Source: Actinostola sp. cb2023 (taxonomy: Eukaryota; Cnidaria; Anthozoa; Actiniaria; Actinostolidae). Taken from it: a stretch of 64,000 bases of DNA. Below the pieces are notes generated by a model. The model had not been told where the DNA came from. It did not search any database and saw only the letters and a list, made by a program, of their open reading frames with translations. The first letter of the stretch is position 1, and each line of letters starts with the position of its first letter. The position numbers and the translations under genes were made by a program. The stretch spans positions 1-64,000 of the forward strand of contig JAUJYZ010001307.1 in assembly GCA_033675265.1 (NCBI GenBank), read 5' to 3'. This document shows positions 39,592 to 50,775 of the stretch, one piece after another.

Positions 39592-40240
39592 CAAAAACCT
39601 TACCCTATCCCAGACCTAAAAACGGTAATTTTCCGTACCCTATCCCAGACCTAAGCTTGAAAATCAATACCCTATCCCAGACCTAAGCTTCAAAGTCTAT
39701 GCCCTATCCCAGACATAAGCTTCAAAATCTATGCCGCCTATCCCAGACCTAAGCTTCAAAATCTATGCCCTATCCCAGACATAAGCTTCAAAATCTATGC
39801 CCTATCCCAGACATAAGCTTCAAAATCTATGCCCTATCCCAGACCTAAGCTTCAAAATCAATACCCTATCCCAGACCTAAGCTTCAAAATCTATGCCCTA
39901 TCCCAGACATAAGCTTCAAAATCTATGCCCTATCCCAGACCTAAGCTTCAAAATCTATGCCCTATCCCAGACATAAGCTTCAAAATCTATGCCCTATCCC
40001 AGACCTAAGCTTCAAAATCTATGTCCTATCCCAGACATAAGCTTCAAAATCTATGCCCTATCCCAGACATAAGCTTCAAAATCTATGCCCTATCCCAGAC
40101 ATAAGCTTGAAAATCAATACCTTATCCCAGACCTATGCTTCAAAATCTATACCCTATCACAGACCTAAGCTTGAAAATCAATACCCTATCCCAGACCTAA
40201 GCTTCAAAATTAATACCCTATCACAGACTAAAATTGAAAG
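39592..40240. repeat. 32-bp minisatellite
   Basis: About 20 copies of a unit containing CCCTATCCCAGACCTAAGC, with C/A and CTATG/CAATA alternatives. Stray copies occur at about 41025-41070. The 64-codon frame within it is not a gene. Confidence 0.95.
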
Positions 40241-42600
40241 TTCGTGACCAATTTGAAGCTAAGAATTTTTATTTTGCCGCTACAATCATTTATAAACATT
40301 AGAGATCTTCAAATGCTCTTCTCAAACTCATTAATAATTCAATAGCTCAATAACCAATCAGCTCTCACGATTCGAGTCAGGTGGATGTATCTTGATACCG
40401 GAGGAAGAACTGATCAAGACACTGAAATTATTGTATATTTACCATTATGTTACTTACCTTTAACTTAGTAGACTTACTACCTCTTACTTATCATGAAAAA
40501 AAATCTAGTGATAACTCATCAACCAGAGTTGAATCAGTGACCCCTCGCACATTACGCTCACTACTTATCCATTAGACTACCTGACTGCTTGTTCGATTTT
40601 GAAACTCTTTTTAACAAACATAATACTTGCGAGGTGACTCATTAGGCCAAGACACAAAAGCAATTATTATGTTCTTTTCTCAGGAGACTCAAGAACAATT
40701 CAGATAATCATTCATTATTAATGAGTTTGAGAAGCAATATCAAAAACTCGTGCTTCGTGTTTCATCAGGGGATTCAAAACACCTCGAAACAATAAAAGCA
40801 CTCGGCCTACGGCCTCGTGCTTTCATTAGTTTCTCGGTGTTTTGAACCCCTGATAAAACACTCGCACTCGTTGTTGATATATTACGTTAAAATGCAAAAA
40901 GAATGATAATTACTTGGTTCGCTGTAAAAAAGTGGTTTTGAGCGATTCGAAAATTTTGGTTCAGGTCATTTTATAGTTTTTGTGTATGAGTTTGTTTTGT
41001 TTCTAGAATACTAGAAATAAAAAACATACCCTATCCCAGTGCAGATGGGCAAAATATATACCCTATCCATGCAGACCTCAGAAACAGGGGGAGTAAGGTA
41101 CGACCTCTATATTTAACCGCGAAAATAGGGAGATTACGATTGTTGTGAAAAGTTGTTGGGTGGTTTCGACTAATAATTTATAGATAATATTTGGAAAAAA
41201 TGTCAAAACTTCTTCGATAAACGGTCAAAAGTTAGATGCGCTGCATATGATGAATGTGCAGTAGGTGGTGGTGGTAATACTTTATTTAATCATAAAATAA
41301 CACGCTAGCCCCAACAACATGAACTGGCTGATTTCAATGAGGGGCGTGTTTACAAACAAAGTATAATATAAAAGGTAATAAGGGTCCTGACTACCTTAGT
41401 CGTGCTTAAATCTGATTGGTTGAACACCGACTATGACATCATTCATCTCTGTAAGCATAAAGCCATGCCATGCCAACTACTTGGATCACTTTGCCGACTG
41501 TATGGTTGAAAACAGAAGAAAAGCCAAGAAATCATCTCAAAGGTACGTTGAGTATAAAAGAAACTTTCTTTACCAATACAACGTTAGGAGTTAATGATGT
41601 GATTTGCTATACGCCGAATTCATACTGAATGGCGACTGCGCGTATTTTTAGTTTGGCGATACGATACGTTTCTGGTACAAATGATCACTGTCATCTAAAA
41701 GAGTACCTAGAAATAAACATTCTTGGAAAGCTTATTTGCTGTAGACAAAACTGTATCATTGGAGTTATGACAGATCATAAATAGAGAGTTTTGTATGTAT
41801 TTTTCAAGTGAGTCCTCGCCAGCCTCGTTTTGGTGCAATTTCACAATTTCAAATGTTCATATCTTCTCAAGGATTTATTATTTGGTTTCAAAGCACACAC
41901 ATGGTATTTAGATAATCACATTCTATCATATGAAATATTTACTTTTCCCAAAATGATATTTTTTTGCTTTTATGCAAATTAGAAGCAGCCATTATGAATT
42001 TGGTCTATTGCGGTATACACTGATTCTCAGCTAAAGTGTCCAATTCGGTTGAAATCTTCCGCGGTCAGCTCGTAACTTTATACACACCCAGTAATTCATG
42101 ACCACCATACATTAAACGCTTATGTCTTTTTTCCAAATCCCTAGTACTTATATGTGTAGGTAAATAATAATAACTTCACCAAGTTGTTGCTAATCAGTGT
42201 AATTTTTCCCCGCAACTTTATGTCTAGCAGATTAGGTGAAAACCTCGTGTCTCACAGCGATTCTTTGTAAAACATTTTCAAATATCGCGTAAAAACATTC
42301 ATTTGATAGAGAAATGTAATTTTCAAAGCGAACGAGCGCATTTTGTTTTGTCTCACGATTTTGTGCCATGTTACTTCGCACAAAACGTTCAGAATAATAT
42401 ATGCTGGTTAAATCGTTAAATCGAACAATTTACAAAACTTCCCCCATACAAAATAACAGGGGAAAAAGAAAAGTTCAGTATAAACGAACTTTTATGCCAT
42501 CGAATATGCATAGTTTTTATAGCATATATTTTATATTGTACATGTACATTTTAGCGTTTTTTCTTCTTGTTCTTATTATATAGTTGTATGCCTTGTATAC
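40241..42600. repeat. intergenic, dispersed repeats
   Basis: A hairpin of about 140 bp lies at 40738-40876 (arms around CATCAGGGG and CCCCTGAT). On the minus strand, 40600-40498 resembles a decayed tRNA-derived SINE head. About 41270-41360 resembles a reversed repeat tail. No gene was recognised. Confidence 0.4.
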
Positions 42601-42615
42601 ACCTAATTGCAGAAA

Positions 42616-42875
42616 TGTTGTCCACTTCGGAAAAGCACATTTACACATATACACATTTGCACATTTACACATTTGCACTTTTACAAGCGCTGAAATACAA
42701 CTATCCACCTGAAATCTTCTGTATAAGGCCGCGGCATTCTTATGGCAGTATACTTCTACTGAATCTATTGACTCTGGGTTCCACTTGCGCAAAACAAATA
42801 TACACGTGATGTTGCGAATGTGCAAATGTGTAAATGTGCAAATGTGTAAATGTGCTTTTCCGAGGTGGACAACCT
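42616..42875. mobile_element. second copy of the GTTGTCCACC MITE
   Basis: Same ends and same core (TTCAGTAGAAGTATACTGCC) as 23500-23769. Here it lies inside a longer palindrome, CCTAATTGCAGAAA / TTTCTGCAATTAGG, rather than between TTAA sites. Confidence 0.75.
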
Positions 42876-43552
42876 TTCTGCAATTAGGCGTATATCTTTT
42901 TACGCAATTCAGCCTTCTGGCTGCAAAGTTTTAAGATAAATATACTACCTGAGTATCTAGTGTATCTCATGGTGACTTTTTATGCGCAAATCACCAATAT
43001 GTATAGAACTTTCTTATGGAAAACTACTTAGTAAGATTTTGATTTTGTTCTCAAATGGGAGACTATTTTCTAGCTTTCACTTGAGTGTCGCTTTTTGTTC
43101 GTGTAACATACGTTACCATGTTTCTCGAAGCTGCTTATTTAGAAACTAAAACAAACGTATCTGGTGTATAAAGGAGAGTAACTATACTCAGTCACGGAAA
43201 TAAATATGGAAGCCAACTTTCTTAGCCAAAATTGTCATAATAAAACGTTCAAAATGTAACTTACGCTAGCAGTAGCATACGTTACCATATGTTGAAAACC
43301 CCTAGGGGGAACATGTAATGAAGTATGTATGCACCAAAATGATGAAAAATACGAATATCTCAAAATAGAGAGAGAGAAAGAAACACAAGGTATGCAACTC
43401 GGCACCTCAAAATCGCCAATCAAGCGTGGTTTTCGCTCGACTGGATCACCCTTTCCCCTCATCGCCTGCTCCCCAAACTTTGGAATACCATTAAATTGTC
43501 GCACGCAAATTCTCGAGACATCGGCTTTGTTATGCAAATCAGTTTCAGGACC

Positions 43553-44004
43553 TATAAATTGGACAACACCCTTTAGTTTACTCAGTGCCTCCGAAACTAG
43601 GAGGCAGCATGGTCGAGTGGTCAGAGCGTCGCGAGTTCGAGTCCCGCTCTGTCCACTAGCTAAGACTGTATTTGTTCCGGGCAATCCCTAGTTCAAATTC
43701 AGTTTCTCGACCATGCTTGTAAATAGCCAACTGGTTCGCCTCCTTGCCAGTTGGGTTTCTTAAAAAACACTTTATATTCTATAATATTTATTTCATTTCA
43801 GTTTCATTTCAGCGCATTTGAAAACGCTATGTTGAATTTGCGCTATATAAATAAAAGTTATTATTATTAAATGTTATTATTATTAACTAATAAGTTGGTG
43901 GTTAGCAATTCGTGTTTGGTAAGTGGGACAGGTGCCTCTTCCATAAACGGATCTCATTTAATAGAAATAGCAGCCACACTGAATGTTCATTGTTGTTGCT
44001 ACAG
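43553..44004 (+). promoter_or_regulatory. gene B core promoter, SINE-bearing leader and 5'-UTR intron
   Basis: TATAAAT at 43553-43559 with initiator A at 43584 (CTCAGTG), 31 nt downstream. The leader exon runs to 43918 and includes the SINE. The intron is 43919-44004 (GTAAGTGGG...GCTACAG), followed by a 19-nt leader before the ATG. Upstream homology to genes A and C extends from about 43510 (TCTCGAGACATCGGCTTTGT). Confidence 0.75.
43600..43884 (+). mobile_element. tRNA-derived SINE in the gene B leader
   Basis: The head carries a pol III A box (TGGTCGAGTGG) and a nearby B box (GTTCGAGTCC). The tail is GCGCTATATAAATAAAAG plus ATT repeats. AACTA target duplications lie at 43595-43599 and 43885-43889. 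Genes A and C have continuous leader sequence at this point, which identifies the insertion exactly. The A-to-B box spacing is short, so the tRNA head is internally deleted. Confidence 0.85.
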
Positions 44005-44023
44005 GACTAATTGGACAAGAATC

Positions 44024-46383
44024 ATGAATCGTATGTTCTTCCTGGTGATTTGTGCATCTCTTCTGCTTCTCTCTGCTGCCATCGAAAACAGCGGTAAGAT
44101 GAGTATTCGTATTATCATGCATGGCTTGATTGCATCGTTGCACATCAATTTGCAGTAAAAAGAATAGCCTGCCGAAACAGTATACCACTATATGTCCTAA
44201 TTGGAATAAAAAATCAAAAAAATCAAAAATCAAAAATTCATATTGTTCGTTATTTAATTTTTTTAAATTCGTTGTTACAGAGACTGAGAGGGACGTGGAA
44301 GACTTGTTCAAAAGGTTGGGAGAATGGAAAAGAGAAAGGAGTAAGTAGTTTGTGACTTTTGATCAATCATCTCATCATAGGTTATCTGTTTTGGATATTT
44401 ATATTGTCTGTTAGATTACAATCGAAATCTGGTGTATCTTAAAGTAGTCAACTACTATCGGGAATGTCCTGGACGATGGAAGGTGAGACGATGGAACGAT
44501 GGAACGATGGACGTTGGAAGGTGGAATGATGGAAAGTTCGACGATGGATGAAGGACGATGGAAGGTTGGACGATGGACGATGGAAGGTGGGACGATGGAC
44601 GATGGAAGGTGGAACGATGGACGATGGAAGGTGGAACGATGGACGTTGGAAGGTGGAACGATGGACGTTGGAAGGTGGAACGATGAAAAGTCGGACGTTG
44701 GTGAAGGAAGGTGGGACGCCCTCCCCTCCCCCTTGTGCCGCTAGCAGGCTAGGACGATGGATGATGGAAGGAGAGACCTGATGGATGATGCAAGGTGGGA
44801 CGATGGAAGGCGGAACGATGGACGATGGAAGGTTGAAGGAATGGTCAACGATCAGCGTGCGTCCATCGAGTTATGGATGCACGCGGGAGGCTGCTAAGCA
44901 CGAGGGAAGCGTAAGAGTCGCACGAGGCGTAGCCGAGTGCGACTCTAGCTTCTCGAGTGCTTAGCAGCCGACCAAGTGCATCCATAACTCGATGGACGCA
45001 CAGCTGAAGCGTTGACCATTCCTTTTATAACATAGTTACTGCAAATTCAAATAAAGCAATTTTATTTTCCAATTGATTTCAGAGCGCGCGCTATGGCGAT
45101 GACGTGAGCGTGCGCCCATTGAGTTATGGATGCACGCTCGCGCACGCTAATTAGCCAATCAGAGCGCGCGTTATATCAATGCTATGTTATAATTAACAAA
45201 TTTACGATAGTTTCGCGTGGTATGTCCTCTTATTTACCACGGTTGGCGTCATCGAATCGTCAAAATTGTTGTGGATTCACGAGGCGTAGCCGAGTGCATC
45301 CACTTAACAATTTTGACGATGAGATGGCGCCAACCGTGGTAAATAAGAGGACATACCACAAGAAACTATCGTAAGTTTGTTTTTTACCACAACAGAGGGA
45401 GAAAACATCCGAAAACGCCGATAAATTTTGAAAGAAAAACTGATTCAAGCGCGCGCTAGATCCGTGCGCGAGCGAACACGCAATTGCCGTGGTATGTACT
45501 CTTATTTACCACGGCTCTAAGCCAATCAGAGAGCGAGAAACTGACTAGTTGTGGTAAAATTAACAAATTTACGATAGTTTCGCGTGGTATGTCCTCTTAT
45601 TTACCACGGTTGGCGTCATCGAATCGTCAAAATTGTTGTGGATTCACGAGGCGTAGCCGAGTGCATCCACTTAACAATTTTGACGATGAGATGGCGCCAA
45701 CCGTGGTAAATAAGAGGACATACCACAAGAAACTATCGTAAGTTTGTTTTTTACCACAACAGAGGGAGAAAACATCCGAAAACGCCGATAAATTTTGAAA
45801 GAAAAACTGATTCAAGCGCGCGCTAGATCCGTGCGCGAGCGAACACGCAATTGCCGTGGTATGTACTCTTATTTACCACGGCTCTAAGCCAATCAGAGAG
45901 CGAGAAACTGACTAGTTGTGGTAAAATGGACGATGGACGATGGAAAGTGGGACGATGGACGAAGGAAGATGGACGATGGAAGGTGGGACGATGGACGAAG
46001 GAAGATGGACGATGGAAGGTGGGAAGTTGGAAAGTCAGACGATGGAGGATGGAATGATTTTACACAATTTTATTTATTTTGTCTCATTCGGGGATTGAGA
46101 TATTATCTGTTTAATCTTCAACAACTTAACGATGCTGCAAATAATTTCAACGTGACCGATATACAACAAATCAAATTAACGAGCTACAGATTTCACCCAG
46201 CTAACCCTTGATTTTTTATATATATTTTCAGTTGATGTACACAAAAAGTGTTGTGTGTCGTGCTCTTGTAGTCAAGGAAATGATCCTAGCGGAGTTATAG
46301 ATTATGGATCATGTCAGAATGGTCGTGTTTCTTGTGGAGCAATTAATAGTAACCAAATCTGTTGTAAAAACGTTGGAAAATAA
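44024..46383 (+). CDS. toxin-like gene B: secreted eight-cysteine peptide
   Basis: Three coding exons: 44024-44093, 44281-44340 and 46232-46383 (93 residues). Exon 1 is a 23-residue signal peptide. Exon 2 is a 20-residue propeptide with two basic sites (KR and KRER). Exon 3 gives a ~49-residue cysteine-rich peptide with spacing CC-x2-C-x-C-x14-C-x6-C-x8-CC and a central SGVI/GSC region reminiscent of sea anemone type I sodium-channel toxins, which normally have six cysteines. Donors GTAAGA and GTAAGT, acceptors TTACAG and TTTCAG, phases 1 and 1. AATAAA overlaps the stop codon and recurs near 46423. Intron 2 (1.9 kb) holds minisatellite, a hairpin element and a 367-bp tandem duplication. Secretion and processing are well supported; venom function is inferred from the fold pattern and gene structure. 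Confidence 0.88.
44475..44837 (+). repeat. GATGGAAGGTGG minisatellite, first block in gene B intron 2
   Basis: Modules of GGACGATGGAAGGTGGAACG, homologous to the blocks in genes A and C. An unrelated GC-rich stretch (CCCTCCCCTCCC) sits inside at about 44720. Confidence 0.9.
44838..45022. mobile_element. foldback MITE in gene B intron 2
   Basis: Arms GGAATGGTCAACG...GCGTCCATCGAGTTATGGAT and complement. The centre has CACGAGGCGTAGCCGAGTGC, also present in the adjacent 367-bp repeats. Confidence 0.75.
45191..45924. repeat. two tandem copies of a 367-bp palindromic unit
   Basis: 45191-45557 and 45558-45924 look identical over essentially their whole length. Each contains a ~170-bp inverted repeat (TGGTATGTCCTCTTATTTAC / complement) around CGAGGCGTAGCCGAGTGC. 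The identity implies a very recent duplication or an assembly artefact. Confidence 0.93.
45926..46060 (+). repeat. second minisatellite block in gene B intron 2
   Basis: GGACGATGGAAGGTGGGACG modules resume after the 367-bp repeats, showing that the hairpin and duplicated unit were inserted into one ancestral minisatellite. Confidence 0.88.
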
Positions 46384-47740
46384 ACATTGCAACAAACCAA
46401 AAACCAAGGAATCGTCCCGTGAATAAATCCGTGAAACAGTACTGACAGTACTAACTAATTAGTACTAAGCAGCACTGATGAAACAATAGAAAACAATATA
46501 TATTATAACACTATTTAGTACTATTTTGTAGTTTTAGTAGAAACCAACTAGCATGCTATCACGAATCCTGCAATCTGATTTAAAAAGCCGGCGTTTTGAA
46601 CAAATACATTAAAGGGAAATATCAATAGATAGCAAGCTAATTGATTTATACTAAAACAATTAGACTACTCGTTCTCGTTTTCTATGAGTCAAGAGTCAAT
46701 AGCTATTGGCTCATAGAAATCTCGAACTCGTAGTCTAATTGAAGGCTTTCCCATGAAAACGGCCTAAGTGACTATTTTGATGATTTTTTAAATGTTTTGC
46801 AATTGCTTCAAAAATAGATCTACTGGCATCTAAATACCTATACAAACATGATTTGGTATTTTTAGATCGGTTGCTCTCGAATTCGAATCAAACAGTTTCA
46901 ATTTATTTACATTTTTAATTATTCGGATATTTTTTATGAAAAACAAAGTTTGAAAACTGGCCGGACCACTCAAAAACTGACCGGACCACTCAAAAACTGG
47001 CGGCTACGGCTCTGCATTCTAAGGTGTATTTCTCATCTTCCAATAAAGGGTCAATAAATATTACGATATCTCGGTTGATATGATTATAAATGTATGTTTA
47101 CATGATTGTCTCAGTAAATCTGGATAAAACCAGCGATCCGCTAAGTACTCTATTTGTTAGAATTACATATTTTTTACGCGTTGGTTATATGCAAGTCTTT
47201 GAACCCCTATTCGTATCGTTCTTTTGCTATTTCAAATTTCATTGTTGTCCCTTCCTCTACACTTTATTCGTGCTTAGTAATGGCGAGACTGATGTTATAT
47301 TACGATCACGAGCGTGTCAAGAATCCTTATTATGATAATTGATAAGATAATTAGCGCTCCTTATGGAAATGAAGGTGGTGTCCTATAAAACCCTTAGAGA
47401 TTGACAAGTGAATACATCTTGAAGTTAATCAAGTTTGAAACGAAGACCTTATTGGTGCCTGTTATAACTAGGGGTAAAAATCAGTTGTTGCCACGCCCAA
47501 GATATCGAGATTCTGGCACCTTTTAGCCGGGGTTATTATATCAAGCATACATTATGATAATTATCTACAGAGAGTTAGACATAGCGGAATTCTTCTACCT
47601 TTACACCTCGTTCAAAAACTCTGAGAGAGAAGGAAAGAAGACACTCCCGAAATTCTGTCTTTTCTTTGAATTAGCCATTACTCAAGATGGAAAGAATGCA
47701 GGCAGGCTAACACTGATTCAGTGTTTTGATGTCGTGCATC
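46384..47740. repeat. downstream of gene B: dispersed repeats, no gene
   Basis: 46425-46540 (ACTAATTAGTACTAAGCAGC) is shared with the 3' flank of gene C and resembles the arms of the MITE at 51207. 46525-46740 is an inverted relative of 24522-24735. CGGACCACTCAAAAACTG is repeated twice near 46960. The rest is AT-rich. Confidence 0.5.
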
Positions 47741-48050
47741 GGCTTAGTTATGGTTGTCTCTATATATTGGACAACGCCCCTTAGATCTCAGTGTCTCAAA
47801 GGGCAAGGTCTTCATGTAGCTGCACAAAAGTCCTGGTTATTGTTCTATTGTCGTTCTATGTATTGTTTTTACATTAAAAAAACAATAGCCAGGACAATTT
47901 GTGCAGCTACACGAAGACCTAGAAGCATGAACACAAATAAAACTAGTAAGTGATTATATAGTAGTAGTATTATTATTATGTGGGAACTGGTTAGAATTCG
48001 TGTTTGGCAAGTGGGACAGGTGCCTCAGCAATCCGCATAAACGGAGAAAA
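47741..48050 (+). pseudogene. fossil toxin-gene promoter and leader
   Basis: TATATATTGGACAACGCCCC at 47761 and CTCAGTGTCTCAAA match the promoter of gene C. A 116-bp MITE (47805-47920) interrupts the leader. The later leader (TTCGTGTTTGGCAAGTGGGA) has the donor GT changed to GC. No signal, propeptide or cysteine exon follows. Confidence 0.75.
47805..47920. mobile_element. hairpin MITE
   Basis: Arms AAGGTCTTCATGTAGCTGCA and complement around TCTATGTATTGTTTTTACAT. A second copy is at 63858-63973. Confidence 0.8.
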
Positions 48051-48493
48051 AAACGTAGCCAGCCGACTTTTTGCGTGTTTGCGTGCAATCATGAGATTTC
48101 AAAGTAAAAATTAGGGGACATGAATTAACGTGCAAAAGCACACAAACAAAGGCTGTGATAAGTTCGTGCTGATAGAAAATCAATCAAAAGAAACGGAATT
48201 CACGTACTCGTGGTTTGATCAGCATAACTTTAATCGATTTCGGAGATTTTTCATAGGTATATTCGTAAATTTCATGCAAATTAAATTGCAATTTTATTGT
48301 GATAAAGACTACATTGTTTGAGTTACAATCGATTTTGAAAAACTTTTAATGCTTATATTTGACAAGTAAGTGTACAGGTGTTAGAAATCACTGGTACCAA
48401 GTTTGGCAAGAAAATCCATAGGTTGGAAAATGCTCTTTTTTATTATTAGACACAAATTATTTTATATCACAAATTTCACCATCTTTTCTTATA
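48051..48493. other. AT-rich intergenic stretch
   Basis: A 63-codon frame (48130-48321) has no recognisable features. I see nothing else. Confidence 0.4.
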
Positions 48494-48990
48494 CCGTAAA
48501 GTTCCGAAAGTAGCGAGGTCGTTACTTTCGGATTTAGCAACCTTAGGCAACTGTTACTTTCGGGGGGTCGCTACTTTCGGGTGGTCGCTACTTTCCATAC
48601 CGTGTACCTTAAACGACAGTGTACGGTATTTTAACCAACAAACAAATATTCACAAGATCTAGAACGTATTTTATTATGACTATTTCTTTTGTTACATTTG
48701 TTTATATCAGTGTAGCAGTAAAGACAGTAAATGTTCTGGCTCTTTACGTACTGTTTGCCAGTGCTGTTCGTCATCTAATCTAATCATCGCTCTAGAGGAG
48801 GATCGCTACTTTCCGGCGGGGGGTCGTTACTTTCGGGGTTTGTTAGCAAGCATCAATTTTTACTGTTACTTTCAGGAGGATCGCTACTTTCCGGCGGGGG
48901 GTCGGGGGTTTGTTAGCAAGCATCAATTTTTACTGTTACTTTCGGGGGGGTCGCTACTTTTGGGGGCTCGCTACTTTCGGAACTTTACGG
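48494..48990. mobile_element. TIR element with internal TCGCTACTTTCGG repeats
   Basis: Ends CCGTAAAGTTCCGAAAGTAG and complement; ATA lies on both flanks. The interior repeats GGGGTCGCTACTTTCGG in direct copies, which are themselves part of the terminal repeat. Confidence 0.8.
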
Positions 48991-49025
48991 ATATGTATGT
49001 ACGTTTTGTTTACCACTGACCTTAA

Positions 49026-49587
49026 AGGGGGACTAGTACGTAAATCGTTCAAAATTTGATTTAGCTGAAACTTCACTTAAATAATCTCAAAGACCCATAC
49101 AATCACTGCCGGGTTAATTTTTTTCTCAAAAATTCCAATGGGAAGTAATACATTTTTATGAATCTTTAGAGGTGCCAGTGACGTCACTGACTCAACCCAA
49201 ACTCAGCTCCATACATTTCTTTGTATTTTGTGATCAAAATATCTGAACGGTTTGTTCAGATAACAGCTCTGCACTGAAGAAAACTAGTCAAACAATCAAT
49301 CCTAAGCACATACAAGGTAAGAAAACTCCTTCACACAAACGGTTTAGCTTCATAGAAATAAAATAGTTCAAGACATTAAACATGAAGAAATGTATGGAGC
49401 GAAGCCGTGATGATTGTTTGGGTTGAGTCAGTGACGTCACTGGCACCTCTAAAGATTCATAAAAATGTATTACTTTCCATTGGAATTTTTGAGAAAAAAA
49501 TTAACCAGTGATTGTATTGGTCTTTGAGAATATTTCAGTGAAGTTTCAGCTAAATCAAACTTTGAACGATTTACGTACTAGTCCCCT
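49026..49587. mobile_element. TTAA-flanked foldback element (562 bp)
   Basis: TTAA at 49022-49025 and 49588-49591. Long arms start AGGGGGACTAGTACGTAAAT and include GCCAGTGACGTCACTGACTC, a palindromic stretch with a CRE-like TGACGTCA. Confidence 0.85.
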
Positions 49588-49706
49588 TTAAGTCAGTTAC
49601 TGACTATGGCTTTTCTTTAATTATGTTGTACATATTCCGCAATAATAATTAATAAATAAGTCATTACGGCCCTCGGGATGCATTTTGAATTCTTACTTCC
49701 TACAGG

Positions 49707-49812
49707 ACTACGTGATTGGAGGCACGTGTTGGAGGAGTACTATGAATCATTGCCCGATTTGTCGCTAAATCTGAAACCTCTCCGAGACTCCGACTACGGC
49801 TCTGTACTCTAA
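49707..49812 (+). other. possible orphan 3' terminal coding exon
   Basis: A good acceptor (TTACTTCCTACAG) precedes a 35-codon frame ending TAA at about 49812. It reads as a charged, non-repetitive segment (DWRHVLEEYYE near the start, DSDYGSVL at the end). No matching upstream exon was found and a similar tail motif (GGCTACGGCTCTGCATTCTAA) occurs near 46987, so it may be repeat-borne. Confidence 0.25.
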
Positions 49813-49887
49813 ATAGTGATATTTCTATTGTTTGAGATCATTGAAGGCTCGCTGTCTAATACATTTTGCTAGCGTGGTTTTCAGTTA

Positions 49888-50668
49888 GGGACCGGTCATT
49901 ATTAATGTAGGGGGGGGTGGGGGGGGGGGGGAGAATTTGTTTTCCGGATGATAAAGTTTGCCAAGGCCCCCCCCCCCCCCCCCCCTTAACTCACGAAAAT
50001 GGCGAGCAGCCCCCCCCCCCCCCCCATAATCCACATTTTAGTAATGACCCCCCCCCCCCCCCCCCCCCCCCCCCCCTTCCCCGTACCTAAAAGTGGACAA
50101 CCTCTTCATATGTCTTGACAAGTGTCGTGCGTCCACTTCTGGATGTTGTTTGGGGAGCATTCTCGTCCCCAGACCCTTCTCAGCTTTCTAACGAAAAATC
50201 GATTTTTCGTTAGAAAGCTTAGAAGGGTCTGGGGACGAGAATGGTTTGGGGAGTAGGTGGCTCATTATATTCTAACTAGTAAAACAAGTGCTTTGCACTT
50301 GATTCATATGAGCTGATTGGAAACACTATGGAAAGACTGATATAAGATTTGAAAGTATGCAGTATATGATGAAGCAAAATGTTAAAATATCAATCTAGAT
50401 CTTTCCATAGTGTTTACAATAATTCTATAATTAGGCCATGGATCTGTTTAATTACTTTTACTCTGGTTTTATTATACCAGTGGCCTGTGTTATTCTCTTT
50501 TAGAATCAATTAATCATTCTAATATACTTGTTTGTTCCTCAGTGGCTTTGTTCACATTAAGCCTCAAGGAAAACTCAATAACCCCCCCCCCCCCCCCCCC
50601 CTTCTGATAGTTATTTTAATCATGACCCCCCCCCCCCCCCCCCCCCTACATTAATAATGACCGGTCCC
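49888..50668. mobile_element. TIR element with poly-C tracts (781 bp)
   Basis: Ends GGGACCGGTCATTATTAATG and complement, with TTA on both flanks. Homopolymer C or G runs of 10-35 lie just inside the ends. A perfect ~40-bp-arm hairpin (50158-50244, CTCGTCCCCAGACCCTTCTC arms) is nested inside. Confidence 0.85.
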
Positions 50669-50775
50669 TTAGTGTGTAATAGTCAAATGAAAACAAAACA
50701 ACACAATGGAATTAGAGTGCACTAATGTGTATTAGACTAATATCTACTTCAAGGGTTTATGAAAACCACTCTAAG

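Noticed and set aside
40498..40600. tRNA gene on the minus strand
   Set aside because: TAGTCTAATGG resembles an A box, but the B box is poor and the cloverleaf cannot be completed; probably a decayed SINE.
43600..43660. Functional tRNA gene
   Set aside because: A and B boxes are present but too close together, no anticodon arm fits, and a SINE tail with target duplications follows.
45126..45815. Repeated 62- and 82-85-codon frames
   Set aside because: Identical because they lie in the 367-bp tandem palindromic repeats within gene B intron 2.
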